Source: Acinetobacter pullicarnis
GTDB taxonomy: Bacteria > Pseudomonadota > Gammaproteobacteria > Pseudomonadales > Moraxellaceae
Length of the DNA stretch: 64,000 nt
Assembly: GCF_006352475.1 (NCBI RefSeq)
Contig: NZ_VCMZ01000001.1
Location: 1,054,001 to 1,118,000 of the forward strand
Reading direction: 5' to 3'
The notes under the pieces are model-generated. The model was not told the DNA's origin. It saw only the letters and a list, made by a program, of their open reading frames with translations, and did no database searches. Below are positions 26,161 to 35,017 of this stretch, in pieces. How positions within the stretch are numbered: position 1 is the stretch's first letter; every line of letters starts with the position of its first letter. The position numbers and the translations under genes were made by a program.

Positions 26161-27114
26161 ATGACAGCACAATATGATGTTGTAGTGAAAAATAGACATG
26201 TAGAAGGTGCGAATATTGCAGTCATCGCATTTGAATCTGCAACGGCAACACCATTACCGAACATTGCTGCGGGTGCACATATTGATGTGCATTTGCCAAA
26301 TGGGATGATCCGCCAATACTCACTTTGCCAAGATCCAAATCAACATGGCATTTTTAGATTGGGTGTTTTAAAAGATCCAGCATCACGTGGTGGTTCAGTC
26401 TCAGCTTTTGATGATATTCAAGTGGGGCAGCAGTTACAGGTCAGTGAACCACGTAATCTGTTTCCACTGGTACAGGCCGAGCATACGGTACTGATTGGTG
26501 GCGGGATTGGAATTACCCCTTTGATTACCATGGCCTATCAGCTTGCAAATGAGTGTGCTTCTTTTGAATTGCATTATTGTGGCAGCAGCCCAGAACAATG
26601 TGCCTTTGTTGATGAAATAAAAAATGGATTATTGGCCGAATTTACCCAGTTCCATTTTAAATCGGAAGGGGCGAGTCATCGTCAGTTCTTTGAAAGTGCG
26701 ATTCAATATATAAAACCAGAAAGTCATATTTATACCTGTGGTCCAGTGGGTTTTATGGATTGGGTGATTAATTTAGCCCAAACTCAGCACTTTCCAGAAA
26801 ACCAGATTCATAAAGAGTATTTCCAAGTCGAAGTGGAAACTTCGGGGGATGCCTTTGAAATTGTTGCTGAGCGCAGCGGTAAAATTATTATGGTCAATGC
26901 AGAAGAAACCATTTTACAAGCATTGGCCAAAGCAGGCATTGAAATTGAAATGTCGTGTGAACAAGGGGTGTGTGGAACCTGTATGTGCGATGTGATTGAA
27001 GGGGAACCAGACCATCGCGATGTGTATTTTACAGATGAAGAAAAAGCCAGCAATGAACAGATTCTTGTGTGTTGCTCGCGTTCTAAATCAGCCCGATTAG
27101 TTTTAGATATTTAA
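26161..27114 (+). CDS. iacF: IacF, ferredoxin reductase of the IacCD dioxygenase
   Basis: 317 residues of the phthalate dioxygenase reductase/VanB type. The flavin motif is RQYSLCQDP, the nucleotide region GGGIGITPLITMA and TCGPVGFMDWV, and the C-terminal 2Fe-2S domain has CEQGVCGTCMCDVIEG and a last Cys in ILVCCSRS. It supplies NAD(P)H electrons to IacC. The order (flavin first, ferredoxin last) matches PaaE, but the sequences are only distantly related. Confidence 0.9.
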   Translation: MTAQYDVVVKNRHVEGANIAVIAFESATATPLPNIAAGAHIDVHLPNGMIRQYSLCQDPNQHGIFRLGVLKDPASRGGSVSAFDDIQVGQQLQVSEPRNLFPLVQAEHTVLIGGGIGITPLITMAYQLANECASFELHYCGSSPEQCAFVDEIKNGLLAEFTQFHFKSEGASHRQFFESAIQYIKPESHIYTCGPVGFMDWVINLAQTQHFPENQIHKEYFQVEVETSGDAFEIVAERSGKIIMVNAEETILQALAKAGIEIEMSCEQGVCGTCMCDVIEGEPDHRDVYFTDEEKASNEQILVCCSRSKSARLVLDI

Positions 27115-27130
27115 TGACAGGGGATAAGTC

Positions 27131-27625
27131 ATGGTCGATATAACAGATTTTAGAAATGGAATGTCATTGTTAAGCGGTGCAGTGAATGTGATTACCACTG
27201 CGGGTGCATCTGGCCGTTTTGGTTTTACTGCTTCAGCCGTATGTAGCGTAACCGATACACCACCAACCCTGTTGGTGTGTATGAATCGTTCTTCAAGCTC
27301 ACATTGCCATTTTAAAGACAATGAAATTTTAACGGTGAATGTTTTGGGGGCACAACAGCAAGATGTTTCCCAAGCATTTTCCTCTAAAATTTCGATGGAT
27401 GAGCGCTTTAACTTTGGTGAGTGGATCACGCTTGCGACAGGTTCGCCAGTCTTAAAAGATGCTTTAGTAAGTTTTGATTGCCAAGTAAAGCAAATGAATG
27501 AAGTCGGAACCCATACGATTTTTTATTGTGAAGTTCAAGCCATTCAAACCAATACTGAAGGTGAGCACTCAGGTTTGATTTATTTTAATCGCAGCTATCA
27601 TCATGTGGGAAAGCTTAGTGCCTAA
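27131..27625 (+). CDS. iacG: IacG, flavin reductase
   Basis: 164 residues of the HpaC/NADH:flavin oxidoreductase type (FRNGMSLLSGAVNVITTAGASGRFGFTASAVCSVTDTPPTLLVCMNRSS; conserved Gly-Asp-like C-terminal H-x-G in RSYHHVGKLS). It should deliver reduced flavin to IacA. It is the last gene of the iac operon, 16 bp after iacF, and a terminator follows. Confidence 0.9.
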   Translation: MVDITDFRNGMSLLSGAVNVITTAGASGRFGFTASAVCSVTDTPPTLLVCMNRSSSSHCHFKDNEILTVNVLGAQQQDVSQAFSSKISMDERFNFGEWITLATGSPVLKDALVSFDCQVKQMNEVGTHTIFYCEVQAIQTNTEGEHSGLIYFNRSYHHVGKLSA

Positions 27626-27644
27626 TTAAAAAATTTAAGCAAAT

Positions 27645-27688
27645 AGTGTAAAAAGACATTGAATAGTGAATCTTGTTTTTTTACACTT
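27645..27688 (+). terminator. Terminator of the iac operon
   Basis: AGTGTAAAAA and a TTTTTTACACT arm form an A/T-rich stem with a T-run in the 3' arm, about 20 bp after the iacG stop. The loop is long. Confidence 0.6.
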
Positions 27689-27758
27689 TTATTTGTTTAT
27701 ATTTGACGTTGGTTTTTATACGAGATGTCTCTATGACATGTCGATGTGATGTTTAAAG

Positions 27759-27791
27759 CGCCTGAATAACGGAGATCACGTTATTTGGGCG
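27759..27791. promoter_or_regulatory. Long hairpin in the feaR upstream region
   Basis: A 13-bp stem (two G-T wobbles in the + strand RNA) brings together the segments 27759-27771 and 27779-27791 around a GAGATCA loop; the inner AATAACG/CGTTATT arms are perfect. It lies 150 bp before feaR in a 317-bp spacer that otherwise shows no coding character. No T-run follows, so it is more likely a leader structure or operator than a terminator. Confidence 0.4.
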
Positions 27792-27942
27792 AATTGCATT
27801 TAAATTGTCCTTAAGGATGATGAAATTGTGAGTTCTCTGGCATAAGCTATTTTATTATTTGCGACTTATATGCTTAGCCAGCAAGCAAATAATAAAAGTT
27901 TCGATGCTTATATTCGACAGGAAGTTGAATAATGAGGTGAGT

Positions 27943-28863
27943 ATGCTCAAATATGTAAAAAAAGAAGTCATGGAATGGACACAGCATCTACAAAATGTGT
28001 GTGGGGTCTTTGAAACCTCTTTTGATGGACAAGATTCACTGTTTATTGGTGAGGTCGAATCCTATTTGTTGGGTCAGACCGAAGTTGCTTTTATTAAAAG
28101 TAATGCCAATGTCATTGTTCGAAAAAAAGGTGTACCAGATCGAGTAAAAGATCGCTTTTGCTTTTTAATCTTGCAGCACACTGGAAAAATTTCAATCGAA
28201 TATACGGATGAATCACTCACGCTCTGTGAAGGCGATATTATTTTACTTGATCCTGAAGAAACGATTAGTATGTTTCCACATGGCTTGTTTAGTCATATTT
28301 CCGTGCATCTTTCTCGAGAGAAACTTTTTAAACATGGGATTAGTCATGAACATTTTGGTAAGTTGATGACCAATAATATGAGTGGTCATTTACTCAAGAA
28401 TATGTTGAAAGCCATGTCACCCGAAAATATCCATCTGTGGTATTCGGAAGAAGATGGTAATGCATTTGAAGAGGCATTAATTGCACTGATTAAACCGACC
28501 ATTAATTATAAAAGCATTCAATCTTTTGATCGGTTAAGAGCCAAAGCCGAACGTTTTATTATTGAAAACTTGGCACAACCGAATCTTTCACCACAATTGA
28601 TTGCCGACCATGTTGGGATTTCACTGCGGCATTTGTATCGCTTATTTATTGATGAAAAACAATCGATCAATAAATATATACAGTTTAAAAGATTAGAAGA
28701 AATTCAACGTGAACTGAAAGATTTAAAAAATAGTAAGTTATCAATTACTCATATTGCCTTGAAGTGGGGGTTTTGGGACAGTGCACATTTTTCTAAAATA
28801 TTTAAAAAGACCTATGGTATTTCACCGAGAGCGTTTAGAGAGACAGTTGGGGAATATCCATAG
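27943..28863 (+). CDS. feaR: FeaR-like AraC-family activator
   Basis: About 306 residues. The N-terminus MEWTQHLQNVCGVFETSF resembles the WLSQINQVCGNF start of E. coli FeaR, the activator of tynA and feaB. The C-terminus has two AraC helix-turn-helix motifs (LSPQLIADHVGISLRHLYRLFIDEKQSINKYIQFKRLE and ITHIALKWGFWDSAHFSKIFKKTYGISPRAFRE). It lies directly upstream of amine oxidase 2, the GMC gene and a FeaB-like dehydrogenase, the expected targets. The ATG at 27943 has GAGGTGAGT upstream; a longer frame from 27859 lacks a good ribosome binding site. Confidence 0.85.
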   Translation: MLKYVKKEVMEWTQHLQNVCGVFETSFDGQDSLFIGEVESYLLGQTEVAFIKSNANVIVRKKGVPDRVKDRFCFLILQHTGKISIEYTDESLTLCEGDIILLDPEETISMFPHGLFSHISVHLSREKLFKHGISHEHFGKLMTNNMSGHLLKNMLKAMSPENIHLWYSEEDGNAFEEALIALIKPTINYKSIQSFDRLRAKAERFIIENLAQPNLSPQLIADHVGISLRHLYRLFIDEKQSINKYIQFKRLEEIQRELKDLKNSKLSITHIALKWGFWDSAHFSKIFKKTYGISPRAFRETVGEYP

Positions 28864-29012
28864 CGTGGCATATTAAAATAAATAGCAGAAGTAGGAAAAA
28901 TAAACACGTAGCTCATTAGGTCGTTTAGGCTTTTGTTCTCTCTTCTAAATTTCTTACTTTAATCTCCCATTTAATCCATTCTTTGCTTTCTGCCAAAGCA
29001 TATTGACTTGAT

Positions 29013-29079
29013 GTCATTTTTACACATCGCTGACGTCATACACAGACAAGTCAGTTTCGCATAAACATGATCAAATCAA
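29013..29079 (+). promoter_or_regulatory. Candidate FeaR operator, copy 1 (amine oxidase 2)
   Basis: The arrangement is GTCATT-N16-GTCATA-N3-AGACAAGT-N15-ATGATCAAATCAA. The same blocks with identical spacers occur at 33265-33331 before the GMC gene, while the spacer bases differ, as expected for selection on protein contacts. The two GTCAT units are 22 bp apart, two helical turns, as is common for AraC-family direct repeats. Assignment to FeaR is inference from the neighbouring gene. Confidence 0.6.
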
Positions 29080-29168
29080 TATAAGCAACAAGGTATTTTA
29101 GTTTGGGTATCCTAGGCAATAAATATGAGCATATTCCAGACTGAACCTATATTGCGAATTTGAGCATG

Positions 29169-29216
29169 ATTGTTTGTTTTTAAATGCAGATCAAATGTAG
29201 TTTAAAAACAAACAAT
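29169..29216. promoter_or_regulatory. Perfect 16-bp inverted repeat before amine oxidase 2
   Basis: ATTGTTTGTTTTTAAA (29169-29184) and TTTAAAAACAAACAAT (29201-29216) are exact reverse complements around a 16-base loop. The loop contains GATCAAAT, which also occurs in the two operator copies. It may be a leader hairpin or a protein site. No T-run follows the 3' arm. Confidence 0.55.
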
Positions 29217-29329
29217 GAATAGCACTCTTTCATAAATTCCTTTTTATTTCTTGCTAAGAAAGAAAAAAGTGGGTGTGAATATTTATGAAAAAGTCTAATC
29301 AATGGATCATATAAAACAGGATGTGGATG

Positions 29330-31633
29330 ATGAAAACAAATAAATTATTGCAAGCAATCAAGCAAGTCATTGGGGTGAATTTAACTGCGATCAGTGCTTT
29401 GGCATTGGTAGGTGCCACTCAGCAGGTTTATGCACATAGCCAAGCGGCTGAATTAGTGCCCTTATATCAGAATATGAGTGATTTTGGCGCGAATGTTAAA
29501 AAAGATGAATTCACCAACAGTTATATTATTTCAAAAGGGTCATTAACCGTTCGAGCAAAACCAAATTCAGATTCAGTTTTGGTTAATGGTAAACCATTAA
29601 AGCTGAGTGTTCCGCTTATAGAAAAAGATGGTCAGCCAGTGATTAGCAAAACCTTTATTAATGAAGTTTTTCAATCCGGTTTAGACCAAACTTTTCGAGT
29701 AGAAAGTGATGCGCACCCGCTGAACAGTATGAACACAGCTGAGATTAAAAAGGCCTACGATATTATTGCTCAATCTCAGTATGGTTATGAGAATATGCGT
29801 TTCGCGGAGTTAAAACTTAAAGCACCTGATAAAGAAAAAGTCTGGGACTTTTTTTTAAATCATAAAGCTTATAAAGAAGATCGTATTGTGAGTTTTATTC
29901 TGTTAAAGGGTAAACAAGTGATCGAAGGGGAAGTGAATCTCCAAAATAATAGCGTTACCGAGTGGCGTGTTTTAGACAATACCCACGGTATGATTTTATT
30001 AGATGATTTTGAAACAGTACAAAAGGCAATTGAAGCTAGTCCTGAATATATTAGAGCCCTGAAAAAACGCGGCATTCCCGATGTTAAAAAAGTGATTGCC
30101 AATCCATTGACGGTGGGTTATTTCGGTGGAAAAGATGGTTTAGAAAAAGAACTCAATGTACTAAAAGTAGTTTCTTATTTAGATACGGGGGATGGTAATT
30201 ATTGGGCGCATCCAATTGAAAATTTAGTTGCCATTGTTGATTTAGATAAAAAGAAAGTTATTCGGATTGAAGAGGGTTCTTTGATTCCAGTACCAATGGC
30301 GCATACCCCATATGTAAGTAAAAATACCAAAGCAGCGGTTAAACCACTAAATATTGTTGAGCCCGAAGGTAAAAACTTTGAAATTACCGGTCAAACCATC
30401 CATTGGGGTAACTGGTGCATGCATGTTTCACTCGATTCACGTGTTGGTTTACAGCTCTCGACTGTGACCTATAAAGATCAAGATGTGAAGCGCAAAATTT
30501 TATATGAAGGCAGCTTAGGTGGAATGGTGGTGCCATATGGTGATCCAGATATGGGTTGGTATTTCAAATCGTATTTAGACTCAGGGGAATATGGAATGGG
30601 GACTTTAACCTCATCTATTCATCCTGGAACAGATGCACCAGATAATGCCGTTATTTTAGATGCGGTGATTGCAGATTATAAAGGTCAGCCACAAGTGATC
30701 CCCAATGCAATTGCTATTTTTGAGCGTTATGCAGGACCTGAATATAAACATCAAGAGATTTTTGGCGATCAAAATGCATCAGAAGCACGTCGTGAATTGG
30801 TGGTACGTTGGATTAGCACGGTTGGAAACTATGATTATATATTTGACTGGGTATTTTCTCAAAATGGTGTGATTGGTATTAATGCGGGTGCAACCGGTAT
30901 TGAAGCCGTGAAAGGTGTTAAAACCAAAACTATGCATGATAAAACGGCCAAAGATGATACTAAATATGGCACTTTAATTGACCATAATATTGTGGGAACC
31001 ACACATCAACATATTTATAACTACCGCTTAGATTTTGATATCGATGGTGGTGCCAATAGTTTTGTACATATGGATCCCGTGGTAAAACCAAACGAAAATG
31101 GTGGTGTACGTACTAGTACCATGCAAATTAATAGCAAAGTGCTCGATAGTGAGAAAAATGCAGCAGAGAAATTTGACCCTTCTACCATTCGTTTAATCAG
31201 CAACTTAAACAAAGAAAATAAAATGGGTAATCCCGTTTCTTATCAGTTGATTCCATTTGCAGGCGGAACGCATCCAATTGCCAAAGGTGCTAATTTTGCT
31301 GAAGATGAATGGTTATTTAAGCGACTCAATTTTATGGATAAACAAATTTGGGTGACTCAATACAATCCTAATGAACGTTATCCAGAAGGTAAATATTCAA
31401 ATCGTTCAACCAGTGATACGGGGTTAGGGCAATTTATTCAAAATGATCAGAATATTCAAAATAAAGACTTGGTGGTTTGGTTAACGACAGGAACCACTCA
31501 TGTTGCACGTGCTGAAGAATGGCCAATTATGCCGACTGAATGGGTAAATACCTTGTTAAAGCCTTGGAACTTCTTTGACAGTACGCCAACGTTGAATATC
31601 GACACTGGAAAAGAAAAACACGGACATCGCTAA
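29330..31633 (+). CDS. tynA: Periplasmic copper amine oxidase, copy 2 (TynA family)
   Basis: About 767 residues with a signal peptide (NLTAISALALVGATQQVYA, cleavage near VYA/HSQ). The topaquinone Tyr is about residue 501 in the canonical STVGNYDY. Copper His ligands are in THQHIYNY and GTTHVARAEEW, and the catalytic Asp is in YLDSGEYGMG. It is a clear paralogue of the oxidase at 11-13 kb but keeps the consensus Thr that copy 1 lacks. It lies between feaR and a FeaB-like gene and just after the iac operon, so tryptamine, phenylethylamine and tyramine are all plausible substrates. The start is one of several ATGs (29321, 29327, 29330); 29330 fits the AGG best. Confidence 0.93.
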   Translation: MKTNKLLQAIKQVIGVNLTAISALALVGATQQVYAHSQAAELVPLYQNMSDFGANVKKDEFTNSYIISKGSLTVRAKPNSDSVLVNGKPLKLSVPLIEKDGQPVISKTFINEVFQSGLDQTFRVESDAHPLNSMNTAEIKKAYDIIAQSQYGYENMRFAELKLKAPDKEKVWDFFLNHKAYKEDRIVSFILLKGKQVIEGEVNLQNNSVTEWRVLDNTHGMILLDDFETVQKAIEASPEYIRALKKRGIPDVKKVIANPLTVGYFGGKDGLEKELNVLKVVSYLDTGDGNYWAHPIENLVAIVDLDKKKVIRIEEGSLIPVPMAHTPYVSKNTKAAVKPLNIVEPEGKNFEITGQTIHWGNWCMHVSLDSRVGLQLSTVTYKDQDVKRKILYEGSLGGMVVPYGDPDMGWYFKSYLDSGEYGMGTLTSSIHPGTDAPDNAVILDAVIADYKGQPQVIPNAIAIFERYAGPEYKHQEIFGDQNASEARRELVVRWISTVGNYDYIFDWVFSQNGVIGINAGATGIEAVKGVKTKTMHDKTAKDDTKYGTLIDHNIVGTTHQHIYNYRLDFDIDGGANSFVHMDPVVKPNENGGVRTSTMQINSKVLDSEKNAAEKFDPSTIRLISNLNKENKMGNPVSYQLIPFAGGTHPIAKGANFAEDEWLFKRLNFMDKQIWVTQYNPNERYPEGKYSNRSTSDTGLGQFIQNDQNIQNKDLVVWLTTGTTHVARAEEWPIMPTEWVNTLLKPWNFFDSTPTLNIDTGKEKHGHR

Positions 31634-31704
31634 TATTAAATTGAAGAATGGGGCGAATAGGATATTGAGCGCCAGTAATGATTTTTAAAATACAAGGATG
31701 GGGT

Positions 31705-32988
31705 ATGAATAAAAGATTAAAAGTATCAACCGTAGTGTTTGTATCACTCTCAGCAAGTGCAAGTCTGATACATGCCGCGGATTTGGATTATAAAATAGAA
31801 CCTTTTGTAGATGTCACTTATGGGATATTCAACAGCCAGAAAAGTTATGCCAATCCTGAGGATGGATCTAAAAAAACCTGGCAGGAGCTTAGTGCTCAAT
31901 ATGGGGTAAAAGGGACTATAGAACTTAGTCAAGCCAGTGTTTATGGTAGCTTGATTGGAGTCAGTTCAGCCACCTTTGGTGATGGAGATGCCGCCGACAA
32001 TACCAATGGTCATGAGCGGAAAACCAATATCGGTGAATGGACTTTGGGGATTAAAGACACCCATGGCAAAGAAGCATATTCAAAATATGATTTCAGTGTT
32101 GGACGCCAGAATGTGGTGATCGGTGATGGCTTCTTTGTGGCAGGCGATGCACTGAATCTTGGTGAACCACCAGCAGATGGCCAGTTAAATCGTGGTGGTG
32201 CTTATTATTTGGCGGCAAGAAAAAGTTTTGATTTTACTACGGTGTTGAAGTTTAGACCTTGGGAGCAACTTAGCACTGAATTTGCCTATTTAAAATCAAA
32301 TAATAAAGCACAATTTTCACCAGAATTATTTGTGACCGATTTGAAATATCAGCAAGACAAAATCGGTGTTGGTTTTACCTACTTAGATGTTTTAAGTTTA
32401 GATGACGAAGAGCATGTTTCTAATCGTCAAAACTTAAAAAACTATGCCTTGCGTTTTAATTATAGTGTTAATCCAGCGCTCGAATTTAAGAGTGAATATG
32501 TGATTCAAGATCAAGCAAACGCCACGGAGCATGCAGGATATTTAGGACTTAGTTATAACTTTAGTGATCTCGCCTATAAACCTAGTGTTGGTTATCGTTA
32601 TAGTCGTTTTTCTGAACATTATGATCCAATGTTCTATGGCAATACGGTTGGTTTTGGTACCTGGTTCCAAGGTGAGGTGGCTGGAAATTATGCAGGGCCT
32701 TTTAACAGTAATGCCAATATCCATCAGATTTCGCTGAGTATGAGTCCAAGAGAAAACCTCATGTTTGGCGCATTGGTCTATAAGTTTGACAGTTTGAAAA
32801 AGCAGCCTATCGATTTAAATGCTTTTGAAATTGATATTTATTCGGTTTGGTCAGTGAATAAAAACATTAACATTATTCCATTGTTTGGTTTTTATAAACC
32901 AAAACATGATTTAAGTGATGGTGGCAATCAAATGCCCAATAATAAGCTCAATACCTATAGCCAATTGTTATTGCAGTACACCTACTAG
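31705..32988 (+). CDS. Outer-membrane beta-barrel protein, possible porin
   Basis: About 427 residues with a signal peptide (VVFVSLSASASLIHA) and many alternating amphipathic strands. The last residues are LQYTY, with an aromatic C-terminus as in outer-membrane barrels. FSVGRQNVVIGDGFFVAGDALN recalls alginate-export-type barrels, but I cannot name a family with confidence. It follows amine oxidase 2 by about 70 bp, so it probably lets amines or their products cross the outer membrane. The ATG at 31705 follows AAGGATGGGGT. A strong terminator ends the unit. Confidence 0.7.
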   Translation: MNKRLKVSTVVFVSLSASASLIHAADLDYKIEPFVDVTYGIFNSQKSYANPEDGSKKTWQELSAQYGVKGTIELSQASVYGSLIGVSSATFGDGDAADNTNGHERKTNIGEWTLGIKDTHGKEAYSKYDFSVGRQNVVIGDGFFVAGDALNLGEPPADGQLNRGGAYYLAARKSFDFTTVLKFRPWEQLSTEFAYLKSNNKAQFSPELFVTDLKYQQDKIGVGFTYLDVLSLDDEEHVSNRQNLKNYALRFNYSVNPALEFKSEYVIQDQANATEHAGYLGLSYNFSDLAYKPSVGYRYSRFSEHYDPMFYGNTVGFGTWFQGEVAGNYAGPFNSNANIHQISLSMSPRENLMFGALVYKFDSLKKQPIDLNAFEIDIYSVWSVNKNINIIPLFGFYKPKHDLSDGGNQMPNNKLNTYSQLLLQYTY

Positions 32989-33086
32989 GTTTAATTCTAT
33001 TCAGCATCGTTAGCAGATCTAGCTTTAAGCCCCGCATTGAGTTGCTTAGAACAGCATGATCTTGGCTCAAATGGTTTAGGTATTAC

Positions 33087-33126
33087 AATCAGCACGTGCA
33101 ATCTTATGATCGTGCTGATTTTTTTT
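33087..33126 (+). terminator. Intrinsic terminator after the barrel gene
   Basis: AATCAGCACG (33087-33096) pairs perfectly with CGTGCTGATT (33111-33120), followed by TTTTTT. It closes the amine oxidase 2-barrel unit about 100 bp after the stop codon. Confidence 0.85.
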
Positions 33127-33264
33127 GAAGGAGGTTACTGGGGACGTTAGTAGTCGTGAAAGCCAAAGCGGAGTCGGCCTAAAACATGAAATTCAGCTTG
33201 TTTGATTGAAATTTGTGAAGCTGATGCGGTTTCTCAAATAAAGCGGTTAAAAACAAAAATAAAT

Positions 33265-33331
33265 GTCATTCCGAGACTGATGAGATGTCATATAGAGACA
33301 AGTTGCATTTGGGGAAAAATGATCAAATCAA
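33265..33331 (+). promoter_or_regulatory. Candidate FeaR operator, copy 2 (GMC-feaB unit)
   Basis: GTCATT, GTCATA, AGACAAGT and ATGATCAAATCAA appear with the same spacers (16, 3 and 15) as at 29013-29079. The last block ends only 36 bp before the GMC start codon, so the transcription start must lie very close to it. The 379-bp spacer from 32989 holds the terminator and this site and no credible gene. Confidence 0.6.
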
Positions 33332-33367
33332 ACAGATTAGGCAATAGATTTCAGGACGAGGTTTATG

Positions 33368-34978
33368 ATGAAACAAGAATATGACTATATTATCATCGGG
33401 GCAGGATCAGCCGGTTGTGTTGTTGCGATGCGTTTGCTTGAAGCAAAAGCAGGCAGCGTATTATTACTTGAAGCAGGTGGCAAAGACAGCAGTATTTTGC
33501 ATAAGATTCCCGCCACAGTGGTTAAAGTATTTCAACAGAAGTCATGGGCTTACATGACTACGCCACAGCAACATTGCAATCAGCGTGAAATGATTTTAGC
33601 GCAAGGTAAAGTGCTTGGTGGCGGTAGTGCTGTGAACGGCATGATTTATTGTCGTGGTCAAAGACACGATTATGATTTATGGGCATCGGAATGGGGCTGT
33701 TCAAATTGGTCTTATCAAGCGGTATTGCCTTTCTTTAAAAAAGCTGAAAATAATGAAAGCCTTGCAGACGAGTTTCACAGTCAGAATGGCGTATTGCCAG
33801 TCAGTGAAAATCGATTCCGTCATCCACTGACCCTTGCATGTATACAAGCAGGTCAGCAGATGGGAATGAAATATGTCAATGATATCAATGGATGGGACCA
33901 AGATGGTGTCGGCTTTTATCAAACCACCACTAAAAATGGGGAACGTGCCAGTACCTCAAAAACCTATTTAAAATCGGTCGAAACCAATCCAAATCTGTGT
34001 GTGATTACCGATGCTTTGGTGCATAAAGTTGAGCTAGAAAACAATGTTGCAGTTGGTGTGCAATATAGTTTAGGACAGGCGCAAGAGCTTGTTTCAATAC
34101 AAGCTCGTAAAGAAATTATTGTTAGTGCAGGCACCATTGGTAGTCCTAAAGTGTTGTTATTGTCGGGGATTGGTCCTAAATCGCATCTAGAAGAATTAGA
34201 TATTGTATGTCAGCAAGATCTTCCTGTTGGTGAAAATTTCCATGATCATTTACATATGTCGATTAATGCAACGGTCACCACCAACAATAGCTTCTTGGGT
34301 GAAGATAAAGGGTTTAAAGCACTAAAACATGGGCTGCAATGGTATTTCACCCGTTCAGGTTTGTTGACCTCAAATATTTTAGAAGGTGCGGGTTTTATTG
34401 ACACGCATAACTTGGGACGGCCTGATGTGCAGTTCCACTTTTTGCCAGTACTGGATAATTTCGATAATACCCCCGGTGAAAAAGCCGTGGCACAAGAACA
34501 TGGCTTAACCATTAAGGTTGGGCATTTACAGCCGAAAGCTCGCGGTGTGTTGCGTCTACGCAGTAAAAACCCAAGTGACTTACCGATCATTGATCCCAAT
34601 TATTTGGGTCATCAAGACGATATCGATGCCAATATCCGAGCGGTGAAAGCAGGGCTTAAATTGTTAAAACAGCCCGCATTACAAGCCATTGTGAAAGAAG
34701 TCACTGAACCTGCCAACATTGATCTAGATGATGATGCCGCGATCGATCGCTGGATGCGTCAGAACATTAAAACGGTCTATCACCCTGCGGGATCTTGCAA
34801 AATGGGTGACTCTGCTCAGGATTCAGTTACAGATCAACAATTAAAAGTACATGGGATTGAGCGGCTAAGAGTGGTTGATTGCTCAATTTGTCCACAAGTG
34901 CCCAGTGGCAATACCAATGCAGTGGCGATCATGATTGCTGAGCGTGGTGCAGCATTTATTTTAAATGATGTGGCATAA
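33368..34978 (+). CDS. GMC-family FAD-dependent alcohol dehydrogenase
   Basis: About 536 residues. The FAD-binding start is DYIIIGAGSAGCVVAMRLLE; GKVLGGGSAVNGMIYCRG and SAGTIGSPKVLLLSGIGP are GMC signatures. The catalytic His and partner are in VYHPAGSCKMG and SGNTNA near the C-terminus. The relatives are choline and medium-chain or aromatic alcohol dehydrogenases. Beside an aldehyde dehydrogenase of the phenylacetaldehyde type, an arylethanol (2-phenylethanol, tryptophol) is a reasonable guess. BetA is less likely, as no bet regulator or transporter is present. The ATG at 33368 is preferred over 33365 by spacing to GAGG. Confidence 0.85.
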   Translation: MKQEYDYIIIGAGSAGCVVAMRLLEAKAGSVLLLEAGGKDSSILHKIPATVVKVFQQKSWAYMTTPQQHCNQREMILAQGKVLGGGSAVNGMIYCRGQRHDYDLWASEWGCSNWSYQAVLPFFKKAENNESLADEFHSQNGVLPVSENRFRHPLTLACIQAGQQMGMKYVNDINGWDQDGVGFYQTTTKNGERASTSKTYLKSVETNPNLCVITDALVHKVELENNVAVGVQYSLGQAQELVSIQARKEIIVSAGTIGSPKVLLLSGIGPKSHLEELDIVCQQDLPVGENFHDHLHMSINATVTTNNSFLGEDKGFKALKHGLQWYFTRSGLLTSNILEGAGFIDTHNLGRPDVQFHFLPVLDNFDNTPGEKAVAQEHGLTIKVGHLQPKARGVLRLRSKNPSDLPIIDPNYLGHQDDIDANIRAVKAGLKLLKQPALQAIVKEVTEPANIDLDDDAAIDRWMRQNIKTVYHPAGSCKMGDSAQDSVTDQQLKVHGIERLRVVDCSICPQVPSGNTNAVAIMIAERGAAFILNDVA

Positions 34979-35017
34979 GACGTAATACAAGTTAATGCTT
35001 TAAATAGAGAAATTAAA

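Larger units (their letters stand above)
28864..29329. other. Regulatory spacer between feaR and amine oxidase 2
   Basis: About 465 bp without a credible ORF. It contains the shared operator at 29013-29079 and the 16-bp inverted repeat at 29169-29216, followed by a leader of about 110 bp up to the amine oxidase start. Confidence 0.5.

Noticed and set aside
33202..33384. 60-codon frame before the GMC gene
   Set aside because: It spans the candidate operator and the GMC ribosome binding site; no start signal and no recognisable protein.
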